From IMG/VR virus record IMGVR_UViG_3300022748_000332, positions 1 through 22,574 of that record: 22,574 bases of DNA, one strand, 5' to 3'. Positions 8,766 through 15,362 of the stretch are shown piece by piece. The position numbers were made by a program, and so were the translations under genes. Source of the stretch: a virus. The notes below the pieces were generated by a model. The model was not told where the DNA came from and made no database searches. It saw only the letters and a program-made list of their open reading frames with translations. How positions within the stretch are numbered: position 1 is the stretch's first letter; each line of letters starts with the position of its first letter.

Positions 8766-9470
8766 TTAGTTATTGTACGCTAGGATGACTTGCTTACACA
8801 TAGGAGAGCGCACAATGTCTTCGTCGCGGAATTGAACCACTTCCACACCGGCGATATTAACTAAACGCTTACAAGCGTCCAGTAATCCCGAATCTGGAAT
8901 ATCTGTCTGTTTAGGGTCGCCTGAAAGAATAATCTTACAATTCTTACCAATACGACTCAAGAGCATCTTAAATTCTATCTTAGTTAAATTCTGAGCTTCG
9001 TCAACTAAGATAATGCAATTTTCAAAACTAGCCCCTCTCATGAACCCGATAGGTTTAGGTTCAATGTCTTTAGCTTTTAGTGAATATTCATAGAATCCTT
9101 TTCCTAGTGTTCTAGTGAATACTTGATCAAAAGGCTGAAGGTACGGTGCATATTTTTCATCCAGTTCACCTGGCAGGAAGCCTAGACCACGACCTGTTTC
9201 AACATTAGGACGTGTTAAGATGATTTTCTGGATTCGGCGATTATAAAGTTCTCCTGCTGCATATGAGGCTGCAACATAAGTTTTACCTGTTCCCGCTGAA
9301 CCTACACCAAATACAATATCTGACGCTTTAATAGCTTCTAGATACTCTCCTTGGATAAAATTTAGTGGTTTAACATCTCTGAAACCAAACTCTACTTGAT
9401 TTGGAGTGCTGCTTGGAGACTGTTTATGAACGAGAGCTTTACGGGCTTTTTTGCCTGAGGAACTTGCCAT
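8766..9470 (-). CDS. phoH: PhoH-like P-loop ATPase
   Basis: A 234-residue PhoH-family protein, a superfamily-1-helicase-like ATPase common in aquatic phages. It has Walker A GSAGTGKT (57-64), the TRPNVETGRGLGFLPGE family motif (85-101), Walker B LVDEAQN (154-160) and a SGDPKQTD motif III. The N-terminal 25 residues are basic and probably flexible. Host phoH belongs to the phosphate-starvation regulon; the phage protein's role is not settled, with RNA processing and phosphate stress both proposed. An AAGGA site precedes the ATG, about 30 bases downstream of promoter P3. It is the first gene of a two-gene operon with dps. Confidence 0.95.
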   Translation of the reverse strand: MASSSGKKARKALVHKQSPSSTPNQVEFGFRDVKPLNFIQGEYLEAIKASDIVFGVGSAGTGKTYVAASYAAGELYNRRIQKIILTRPNVETGRGLGFLPGELDEKYAPYLQPFDQVFTRTLGKGFYEYSLKAKDIEPKPIGFMRGASFENCIILVDEAQNLTKIEFKMLLSRIGKNCKIILSGDPKQTDIPDSGLLDACKRLVNIAGVEVVQFRDEDIVRSPMCKQVILAYNN

Positions 9471-9496
9471 GTATTTCCTTGTAGTAGATAAAAGTT

Positions 9497-9538
9497 ACGT
9501 GGTAGTGATATTATACACCACTACCACGTCCAGGTCAA
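9497..9538 (-). promoter_or_regulatory. Sigma70-type promoter for phoH-dps with 11-bp inverted repeat (P3)
   Basis: Read leftward: -35 TTGACC (9538-9533), a 17-base spacer and a perfect TATAAT (9515-9510). Perfect 11-base arms (ACGTGGTAGTG, 9497-9507; complement at 9519-9529) flank an 11-base centre that holds the -10. It shares GTGTATAATAT, then CACT, then ACCACG with promoter P1, and so looks like a second target of the same regulator. The hairpin might also slow polymerase arriving from the late operon, though no good T-run follows. Confidence 0.8.
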
Positions 9539-9547
9539 CAATAAATT

Positions 9548-9739
9548 TTACTTAGCTTTCTTAGCGTCAGTAACTGAAGTGCCTTCAAGTTTTTTATGAA
9601 TCTTGATAGTCTTGCAGGTTTCTTTAGTTTTACCAGTTTTAGCATCTTTGCTTTCTTGGCAAACTTTCTTTGTCTGAGGTTCTGCTAAAACAGCAGTAGA
9701 ACCAAAGGCTAGAGCTAGGGCTAGAATGATATGTTTCAT
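9548..9739 (-). CDS. Small exported protein with signal peptide
   Basis: A 63-residue protein starting with a clear Sec signal peptide (MKHIILALALAFGSTAVLA, cleavage before EPQ). This leaves a mature periplasmic peptide of about 44 residues that is Lys/Thr-rich with two cysteines, possibly a disulfide. I do not recognise a family. It begins one base after the holin-candidate stop codon and is the last gene of the leftward late operon, just before promoter P3. The ribosome site is poor, so it probably relies on coupling. A role in lysis or periplasmic conditioning is only guessed from position. Confidence 0.65.
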   Translation of the reverse strand: MKHIILALALAFGSTAVLAEPQTKKVCQESKDAKTGKTKETCKTIKIHKKLEGTSVTDAKKAK

Positions 9740-9740
9740 A

Positions 9741-10199
9741 TTAAATTAGAGGTTGAGGGCTTGGTGGAGGAGCTAACTTACCATTAAAGCCGGTTACTAC
9801 TTGTGGGGCGGGAATATCCGCGGCGGAAGTGCCGTTAAAGCCGGATGCTATCGGTTGTGGCATAGGAGCAGGAGTTGTTGGGCCTGCGCCAACTGGCCCT
9901 GCTGCAACTCCAGCAATCTTTTCCTGGCCGCGTGACCATGCAGTGATACCTAAAACAGCACCCATGGCCATGTGGAATAGTCCACCGCCTTGTAGTGTCA
10001 TTGGTGCCCACTGACGGAAAGCGTCATTAGCAGCTTGAGTCTCCCAAAATTGAACTATTGTCCACATAATCGGGAATAAAATAAAGTCACAAATACAAAC
10101 TGCCATGTACATCATGGCCATCATAGGACGCCATTTCTTGGTCATGAAGTCTTCTTGTGGCTTTTCTTCTTTTACAGAGTCATCGGTAGCCATAGCCAT
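9741..10199 (-). CDS. Putative holin, GTA/3-TM type
   Basis: A 152-residue membrane protein. Residues about 25-80 contain hydrophobic segments (WRPMMAMMYMAVCICDFIL, then a segment near GGGLFHMAMGAVLGITAW) like the three-TM holins of gene-transfer agents and many proteobacterial phages, where a W-R-P start to the first helix is typical. The last 60 residues are a Pro/Ala/Gly-rich tail with a repeated GFNG motif. The start is double, Met1-Ala-Met3: AAGGA is 2 bases from the first ATG and 8 from the second (10193), so Met3 may be the main start. It overlaps the upstream gene by 28 bases. If it is the holin, it works with the endolysin and spanins 4 kb upstream in the same operon. The assignment is from pattern memory. 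Confidence 0.55.
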   Translation of the reverse strand: MAMATDDSVKEEKPQEDFMTKKWRPMMAMMYMAVCICDFILFPIMWTIVQFWETQAANDAFRQWAPMTLQGGGLFHMAMGAVLGITAWSRGQEKIAGVAAGPVGAGPTTPAPMPQPIASGFNGTSAADIPAPQVVTGFNGKLAPPPSPQPLI

Positions 10200-10720
10200 A
10201 ATCCTTGTGACATTAGTAATGCAGCTAAACTACCTACTACGATAGAAGCCCAGTACAGGTTCATAGAAACTGCTAAAATAGATGCGGATAGCAGTACGAT
10301 AGAGATCTGAAATGCAGATCCGGCGAATGTCAGCCAAGGAGAAGTTTTACGGATTTGATCACGTTCAGCTTCCAGCGCTCTAGCTTTTGCCATAAGTTCT
10401 TTTTTACCCTCTCCAGACTGAGGGTCGCTTTCATAACGATCAATCTTAGCTTGCAGTTTTTTAACTTTAGCTGTATCTTTACGCGATTCAGCTTCATCTT
10501 TAGCAAACTCAGTAATAGATTGTTTGATGCTTTTTGCTTGGTAGAAGCTCCATGTATCATTTGCTTTTATGGTGTTGTTAAGTACCTTGCTAGAATTGCC
10601 GCTAGCAATATAGGTATTAATGGCCAAAAGAGCAGCCAAAACAGTGATAACCCAGCCTGCTTTATCTTTAATTTTTGCTTCTCGTTCGGATCGACTAATA
10701 GGTTTCTTTTCTTCTGCCAT
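10172..10720 (-). CDS. Membrane protein, DUF4337-like
   Basis: A 182-residue protein with one N-terminal membrane helix (about 27-45, AGWVITVLAALLAINTYIAS), a charged helical loop (about 60-125) and two C-terminal membrane helices (about 128-175). The loop start, NDTWSFYQAKSIKQS, matches the DUF4337 hallmark as I recall it. The function of that family is unknown. It abuts the preceding coiled-coil membrane gene with no gap (TAAATG) and overlaps the next gene, so three membrane proteins are made in series. It could be an alternative holin or a membrane-modifying protein. Confidence 0.65.
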   Translation of the reverse strand: MAEEKKPISRSEREAKIKDKAGWVITVLAALLAINTYIASGNSSKVLNNTIKANDTWSFYQAKSIKQSITEFAKDEAESRKDTAKVKKLQAKIDRYESDPQSGEGKKELMAKARALEAERDQIRKTSPWLTFAGSAFQISIVLLSASILAVSMNLYWASIVVGSLAALLMSQGLWLWLPMTL

Positions 10721-11245
10721 TTATTTTCCTGCTAAAGGGTTGTCAATAGCCTTTTGGATTTTTACGTCAACCTCTCTACGTAGTTTCTCCAGTTCGGCAC
10801 GGGTTCTGTCTTGATCAGCACGCAGTTCTTTTTGTACTGCTTTAAGATCAGCATCTGTTTCACGCTGAGCTTGTTTAACACTGCGCTCTACCTGCTCTGT
10901 AACAGTTTCATTTCTACGCAGATCTTGTTTAAGATCATTTTTAATGTCGCGAGTATAATCACTGGTCTTAGCACTATTTTGTTCGATTACAGCTAGTCGC
11001 TTATCAAACTCACTTAGATCAGGGGATACATACTCAGCAATCTTTTTCTTCATACCTTGGTAATCTTTGTAAACCTCAAAGGCTCCGTATAAGCCCCCAA
11101 GCATTGAAGATACTAGGGTAAAGGCCACCATAATTTTAGCTGGAGTAAACTCGTAGCCACCAATACTAATTACAGTATCTTTACTAGCATATTTTTTAGC
11201 TGCAGCTTCTAGATCGTCAATTTTCTTATCTATGTTTTCTGCCAT
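10721..11245 (-). CDS. Membrane-anchored coiled-coil protein, unknown function
   Basis: A 174-residue protein with a charged N-terminus, one membrane helix (about 36-58, KIMVAFTLVSSMLGGLYGAF) and a long C-terminal coiled coil (about 60-165) full of Glu, Lys, Arg and Asp. It is bitopic, with no signal peptide. The ATG has a strong AAGGAG site overlapping the stop codon of the gene before it. The shape resembles an inner-membrane spanin or a membrane-tethered scaffold, but a better i-spanin candidate sits beside the o-spanin at 14852-15262. No family recognised. Confidence 0.65.
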   Translation of the reverse strand: MAENIDKKIDDLEAAAKKYASKDTVISIGGYEFTPAKIMVAFTLVSSMLGGLYGAFEVYKDYQGMKKKIAEYVSPDLSEFDKRLAVIEQNSAKTSDYTRDIKNDLKQDLRRNETVTEQVERSVKQAQRETDADLKAVQKELRADQDRTRAELEKLRREVDVKIQKAIDNPLAGK

Positions 11246-11254
11246 AACAGCTCC

Positions 11255-12934
11255 TTATCGGTATTGGTCTTGAACCATTTGTTGATGCAACTTATCTGAG
11301 GACATCTGTCGTAAGGCACGAACATTGTCTACAGGGGTTTGCTTGGGATAAATATCTCTTGGTGCATAAAAATTTGCATCTTTTAATGCAAAGCTTGTAT
11401 AGCTGGCGTAACCTTGTGGTTGTGTGGCCAAACGATCTAAGGATACGCCCATAGCTAACTCGTTTGGTTGTGTATCACGTTTAACAGTGCTAGAGGTTTG
11501 CTCTTGCGCTGGTTGTTGAAATTGTTGTTGCTCTATTACATCTCGTAGCGGATTCGTACGATCTGTAAATAAATTTGCAACTTGTTGTGGTAGTTCTGGA
11601 TCTGTTTGCTTAGGAGGAACAAACATCGACTCACTAGTAGACTTAATACCTTGATTAGTCTCTAATACTTGTGGTGCAAGTATTGCTTGTTGCTGAGCCT
11701 GTTGCATACTAACACTACTAGACATAACTTGTTGTGGTGTTAGTATAATTGAGGTTATTTGCTGAACCTGAAGGCCCGGTGTTGTAAATAGTTTAGTGCT
11801 TGCTAGACTTGCCTGTAAGCCGGTACCAGTACCGCCCATAGTATTGGTTGTACTAGCTGCAACTGCTGCCCCTGCAACGCTTAGTGCTTGTTGCTGAGTT
11901 TTATCACTAGCGGCTTGTGCTTCGGCTGTTGCAGTGGCAACTGTTTGTTGCGCAATAGCTTTTTCACGTTCTGCATTCTTTGCAATTAGATTCATTGCAA
12001 AATTTAAGTTTACGGGGCTACCAGATGACTTCTCCTGAACTGCAGCACTTATTGTTGGTGCAGCTGCTGGTTGTGGCCCACTGCCTGCTGGTGGCGGTGC
12101 ACCTGGTGGAGGCGGAGGCAGTCCCGCAGAAGTTTGTTGTAGCGGAGGAGGCGGTGGCGGCGCATCTGGAGGTGGAGGAGGTGGTGCTACATACTCTGTT
12201 GTGGTTGTGGTAGGTGCCGGAGCTAGTTTAGCTAGCATGTCATAGTACCCTGCACAACTAGGAGAGTATAGTGCATTTGTTGCACAAGGGTCAACGCTAT
12301 ACTTTAGGTTAAAGTACGTATTCTGTACTTCAGGACCATAAGGTCCAACCCAATAATTACTATCCATGCCCACAAAACCAATACGCGCACTACCTAGATC
12401 GGGGACAGCATATGGAGTTTTAAACGTTTCCGAATAGTTAAAACTAGTCCAGTTATACTGCCAGTTCTGGTTATAGGTATAGCTTTCTAAAACTTTTGTA
12501 TTAGTATTATTATAAAAGTTAACATAAGCCATTAAATAGTCTTGTTGACCATTATCCCAACCATTACCGTTTTTAGCAGTAAATCCAAAGTTGAAACCAT
12601 TAACTTGTAAGCCAGTACCCGTATTAGGAAGTGCATTCTTAATATTAACTAGCTGATACAGATCCGTCATTCCATACGAGAAGTTAATAATATTAGTACC
12701 AGTACCCCATGCCGCTACACGAGGATTCGGACCACAATAGCCAGGATCTCCCCATGCCCAACAAGTAAGTGGCTGCCCAATTGTACCAGCATTTTGCCAA
12801 GTGCTGGTAACATCAGTAGGCTGAGTAGTAAAGTTTACTAAGTTACCTGTTGTACTTACGTCCTGCGCATTAGAATAGCTTGTGAACAAGAATACCCAAG
12901 ATAGCACCAATACCAACTTTCTTGTAAGTGTCAT
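11255..12934 (-). CDS. Large exported proline-rich protein
   Basis: A 559-residue protein with a Sec signal peptide (cleavage likely after residue 23, SNA/QD). An Asn/Tyr/Trp-rich globular domain follows (about 24-235) with two Cys pairs (LTCWAWGDPGYC; DPC and PSC). A polyproline tract lies at about 250-295, then a Gln/Ala/Ser-rich helical and disordered C-terminal half. I recognise no enzyme motif. The start overlaps the previous gene by 65 bases in another frame, but a strong AAAGGAG lies 7 bases ahead, which supports it. Size, export signal and place after the endolysin suggest a periplasmic or cell-surface role late in infection. It could also be a virion protein with a cleaved leader. 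Confidence 0.7.
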   Translation of the reverse strand: MTLTRKLVLVLSWVFLFTSYSNAQDVSTTGNLVNFTTQPTDVTSTWQNAGTIGQPLTCWAWGDPGYCGPNPRVAAWGTGTNIINFSYGMTDLYQLVNIKNALPNTGTGLQVNGFNFGFTAKNGNGWDNGQQDYLMAYVNFYNNTNTKVLESYTYNQNWQYNWTSFNYSETFKTPYAVPDLGSARIGFVGMDSNYWVGPYGPEVQNTYFNLKYSVDPCATNALYSPSCAGYYDMLAKLAPAPTTTTTEYVAPPPPPPDAPPPPPPLQQTSAGLPPPPPGAPPPAGSGPQPAAAPTISAAVQEKSSGSPVNLNFAMNLIAKNAEREKAIAQQTVATATAEAQAASDKTQQQALSVAGAAVAASTTNTMGGTGTGLQASLASTKLFTTPGLQVQQITSIILTPQQVMSSSVSMQQAQQQAILAPQVLETNQGIKSTSESMFVPPKQTDPELPQQVANLFTDRTNPLRDVIEQQQFQQPAQEQTSSTVKRDTQPNELAMGVSLDRLATQPQGYASYTSFALKDANFYAPRDIYPKQTPVDNVRALRQMSSDKLHQQMVQDQYR

Positions 12935-13982
12935 CTACCTTCTCCTTTTCAAGCTGTGGTAATTTATCTGGGTTTGCTTCCCAGTGTGCTTTGGCCTGTG
13001 CACCGATTAGCCCGTCTACGGGGCAAGGTGTGCCGGCTGCCATCATAGCATCGAATACACGACGATCTTGACACATTGTAGCAACTGCAGCCACTTTCAT
13101 ACCCATATCATATAGGGTCTTAGATAGCTTCAAGCGTTCACAGTTCATATCACGAATAGTTCCGCCACTAGAGACACCGAATACTTGTGTCTGTACACTA
13201 CCGCTACTACCAGTTGAACATAGATCAGCATTACCACCACTAATCATCGCAGGTGCTACAGCTGTTGGAGGTGGTTGAATAACCTTTTGAGTAATCGTAG
13301 TTTCATTAATATTACGATTAGTCATATCACCACTTTGAATATTTTGGTTCACATTAGTGCTAGCACTTGTATTCTGGTTAACGTTAGTATTAGCCGTTGT
13401 AGCGGTACTGGTGTTGATATTACGGTTAGTCATATCACCAGTCTGAACGTTATTATTCGTACTGGTTGAAGTGCTGGTGTTGATATTACGGTTAGTCATA
13501 TCACCAGTCTGAACGTTATTATTTGTATTAACATTGTTTGACGTACTAACGTTATTGTTATTATACGTCATTGTACCACTATTAATATTGTTATTAGTAT
13601 TAACGCTGGTACTTACATTATTATTATTGTAAGTCATTGTACCACTATTGACGTTATTGTTGTTATACGTCATTGTACCAGTATTAACGTTGTTGTTATT
13701 ATTGGTAACTGTACCGCTCTGAATATTGTTATTAGTATTCGTGCTGGTACTAGTGCTGGTATTATTATTGTTATTGGTGCTATTACTATTAACCGTACTT
13801 AAACTAGTACTGTTGGTATTGCTAGTAGTATTGCTATTGGTTGTTACATTGCTAGTAGATACCGACGTGCTGTTAGTGTCTACTAGACTTTTGGAATCAT
13901 AGGTGCCCTGATTAATCAGTGTTTGAGCCCCCACAGCGCTCGCAGCTACTAGCAGCAAGCTTGCTAAAACTTTCTTAATCAT
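12870..13982 (-). CDS. Exported Asn/Thr/Ser repeat protein with conserved C-terminal domain
   Basis: A 370-residue protein. The Sec signal peptide ends near residue 19 (AVGA/QT). About residues 30-230 are low-complexity Asn/Thr/Ser repeats built on two units, an NNNN-V-N-SGTMTY unit and a 22-residue NNNVQTGDMTNRN unit, suggesting a beta-solenoid or amyloid-like stack. The C-terminal domain (about 245-350) is different: four Cys (ADLCSTG, RDMNCERLK, TMCQDRR, GTPCPVDG) and a helical GMKVAAVATMC core. A short hydrophobic end (IGAILGILVHKLF) could anchor it. GGAG precedes the ATG, right after the endolysin stop. The function is unknown; curli-like surface fibre, periplasmic scaffold and fibre component are all possible. 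Confidence 0.75.
   Translation of the reverse strand: MIKKVLASLLLVAASAVGAQTLINQGTYDSKSLVDTNSTSVSTSNVTTNSNTTSNTNSTSLSTVNSNSTNNNNNTSTSTSTNTNNNIQSGTVTNNNNNVNTGTMTYNNNNVNSGTMTYNNNNVSTSVNTNNNINSGTMTYNNNNVSTSNNVNTNNNVQTGDMTNRNINTSTSTSTNNNVQTGDMTNRNINTSTATTANTNVNQNTSASTNVNQNIQSGDMTNRNINETTITQKVIQPPPTAVAPAMISGGNADLCSTGSSGSVQTQVFGVSSGGTIRDMNCERLKLSKTLYDMGMKVAAVATMCQDRRVFDAMMAAGTPCPVDGLIGAQAKAHWEANPDKLPQLEKEKVDDTYKKVGIGAILGILVHKLF
13408..13523. repeat. 66-base tandem repeat inside the Asn-rich gene
   Basis: Bases 13408-13457 recur exactly at 13474-13523, giving a period of 66 bases, or 22 codons. Weaker copies and shorter related units extend across about 13290-13880. The period is a multiple of three and the reading frame is kept, so the array evolves as protein repeats and can expand or shrink by recombination or slippage. 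Confidence 0.85.
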
Positions 13983-13983
13983 A

Positions 13984-14601
13984 TTATGCTCCGAAAATGT
14001 GTAAAGCGTGTTCGTAATGTTTCTTACGATCCTCTAAGCCAATAGTTCCGCCATTAATGCGTTTTGTTAAAGTTAAGATATCACCACGATCTGCCCATTG
14101 GTTTAAGTTGTTGGTTTCCCAGAACCAGCACGCGCTTTGGGCTGCACCTTCAAACGTTTCCATATAGGCGCTGGCTTCTTCAGGAGAGATTTCCAGGCTA
14201 GCTGCAAACCAAGAATAATTATCCTTACCAGTAAGCTGAATAAGCCCACGGCCACAATAACGATAGCCATCACCACTAGCCTCATCGCCATTACCCATGC
14301 GATTAGCATATACACGGTTAGCAATAGCCTCGGGCTTGCCCGCAAATTGTTGAGCCATTTCATCGGTTGGGAAATACTTAGGGAAGATCTTGCGTAGTGT
14401 AGCTGCACGATAGTTCAAGTTTTCCTTGATGGCGGTGAAACCGCCCGATTCGTGTGCACACTGCGCTAAAAACGCTGCCATACGTTGAGGCGTATCAATT
14501 TGATAATCAGGCAGTAGCTGTTCTAGTGCGTGATGCCAATACGTAACGTATGGGTTGCGTGGAATAATTTGTCTTAACTGCTCAAGTGTTAGTTGGGTCA
14601 T
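13984..14601 (-). CDS. GH19 (chitinase-like) endolysin
   Basis: A 205-residue glycoside-hydrolase-19 peptidoglycan hydrolase that cuts the cell-wall glycan at lysis. It shows AHESGGF with Glu51, Glu60 in KENLNY, ANRMGNGD, the strong motif YCGRGLIQLTG (115-125, Thr124) and RINGG-GLEDR. The Glu51/Glu60/Thr124 pattern has about the same spacing as the catalytic triad reported for SPN1S endolysin (Glu49, Glu58, Thr118). It has no signal peptide, so it needs a holin. GAGGAG lies ahead of the ATG, and the start overlaps the o-spanin stop (ATGA). The order i-spanin, o-spanin, endolysin is a complete wall and outer-membrane lysis set. Confidence 0.93.
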   Translation of the reverse strand: MTQLTLEQLRQIIPRNPYVTYWHHALEQLLPDYQIDTPQRMAAFLAQCAHESGGFTAIKENLNYRAATLRKIFPKYFPTDEMAQQFAGKPEAIANRVYANRMGNGDEASGDGYRYCGRGLIQLTGKDNYSWFAASLEISPEEASAYMETFEGAAQSACWFWETNNLNQWADRGDILTLTKRINGGTIGLEDRKKHYEHALHIFGA

Positions 14602-14855
14602 TTAAGCTCCTCGAATAGTTTTTTCTGCTTACTATACCAATCCTGCCAGCCTTCGACTAGTGCGGAGCAGTTGTAGTATTCAGTGTAGTTCTCGACTACA
14701 GTCTTAGTTAGGTCTGATAGCTTAGCAGTATCAGACGCTTGTTTAAGCGGAGGACATTGTGTTTGTAAAATACTGGGTGCTTCTGGAAATTTGGCAGTAA
14801 CTGGCACAGTAGTGCAACCTGCTAAAAGCAATAAAAGTACTAAAGCGTATTTCAT
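14598..14855 (-). CDS. Outer-membrane spanin lipoprotein (Rz1/LysC-like)
   Basis: An 85-residue lipoprotein: a hydrophobic signal followed by the lipobox LAGC with lipid-modified Cys14, then a mature chain of 72 residues. The segment CPPLKQASD followed by a helix with a second Cys and a Trp-rich end is the pattern of proteobacterial phage o-spanins. Anchored in the outer membrane, it joins the inner-membrane spanin to fuse the two membranes after wall breakdown. It overlaps both neighbours by four bases (ATGA), so the three lysis genes are translationally linked. Confidence 0.82.
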   Translation of the reverse strand: MKYALVLLLLLAGCTTVPVTAKFPEAPSILQTQCPPLKQASDTAKLSDLTKTVVENYTEYYNCSALVEGWQDWYSKQKKLFEELK

Positions 14856-15262
14856 TTCTTAGCTGCCTTATTTAAAGAGTCGATAACTTCGTGCGGTATT
14901 TCGCACTTAGAGTCATATTTTACTACTTCTCGGTCCACGTACTTAATTATATCGTTGGCTTTCTCACGCACAACTTCTCGCTTAGTGACAATTTTTTCGA
15001 CAACTTTTAAATTTTCATTGGCCGACTTAGCCTCTAGTTCGGAAACTTTCTTTTCCAAAACGGCTACTTTTTTCAGCCAAGCCTCGTTGTTCGATATTGC
15101 ACCGGTCATGTAGGTACCCAAAAAAACCAAAGCTATACCCGTATTTCGAATAATTCCACTATAAGGAATTTTCGAAAATGTTTTACCAACCAAATACCCT
15201 ACAATACCCAAAAAGAATACTGCTGAGAATATCCAGCCTGGTACAAATTGTAGAATCCACAT
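14852..15262 (-). CDS. Inner-membrane spanin (Rz-like) with two membrane helices
   Basis: A 136-residue protein with hydrophobic segments at about 5-26 and 38-57, a coiled coil at about 60-108, and a C-terminal CEIPHEVIDSLNKAAKK motif, a common ending of phage i-spanins. It directly precedes the lipoprotein o-spanin, the expected partner. Two membrane helices are unusual, because classic Rz has one; the extra one may indicate a different topology or a holin-spanin mix. AAGG precedes the ATG. The spanin call rests on the motif and the neighbour. Confidence 0.72.
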   Translation of the reverse strand: MWILQFVPGWIFSAVFFLGIVGYLVGKTFSKIPYSGIIRNTGIALVFLGTYMTGAISNNEAWLKKVAVLEKKVSELEAKSANENLKVVEKIVTKREVVREKANDIIKYVDREVVKYDSKCEIPHEVIDSLNKAAKK

Positions 15263-15263
15263 A

Positions 15264-15362
15264 TTATTTACCTTGTGAGTACGCAGCTAAATATTCTAAG
15301 AGTTCAGTTTCATACTTCTGGAAATAGCTCTTTATGTATGTACTCATGAACTTGGTCATCAT
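15264..15362 (-). CDS. Possible 32-residue small ORF overlapping the bilin reductase end
   Basis: An open frame beginning with two adjacent ATGs (15362, 15359), with AGGA a few bases ahead, running past the bilin reductase stop codon and ending two bases before the i-spanin ATG. The peptide is amphipathic (YIKSYFQKYETELLEYLAA). The part after 15310 fills the whole gap between the two genes in a coding-like way. It may be a real small protein, a coupling leader for the spanin gene, or chance. No family recognised. Confidence 0.35.
   Translation of the reverse strand: MMTKFMSTYIKSYFQKYETELLEYLAAYSQGK

Noticed and set aside
10355-10735. 126-residue open frame on the plus strand
   Set aside because: Opposite a DUF4337-like gene; Phe/Ser-rich product typical of the reverse of Lys/Glu-rich coding sequence.
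10721-11245. Coiled-coil membrane protein as the i-spanin
   Set aside because: The protein next to the lipoprotein o-spanin has the typical spanin C-terminal motif and is a better candidate.
13290-13880. Regularly spaced repeats that look like a CRISPR array
   Set aside because: The repeats keep one reading frame, have a period divisible by three, and encode an Asn/Thr protein array; spacers are not unique and no cas gene is present.
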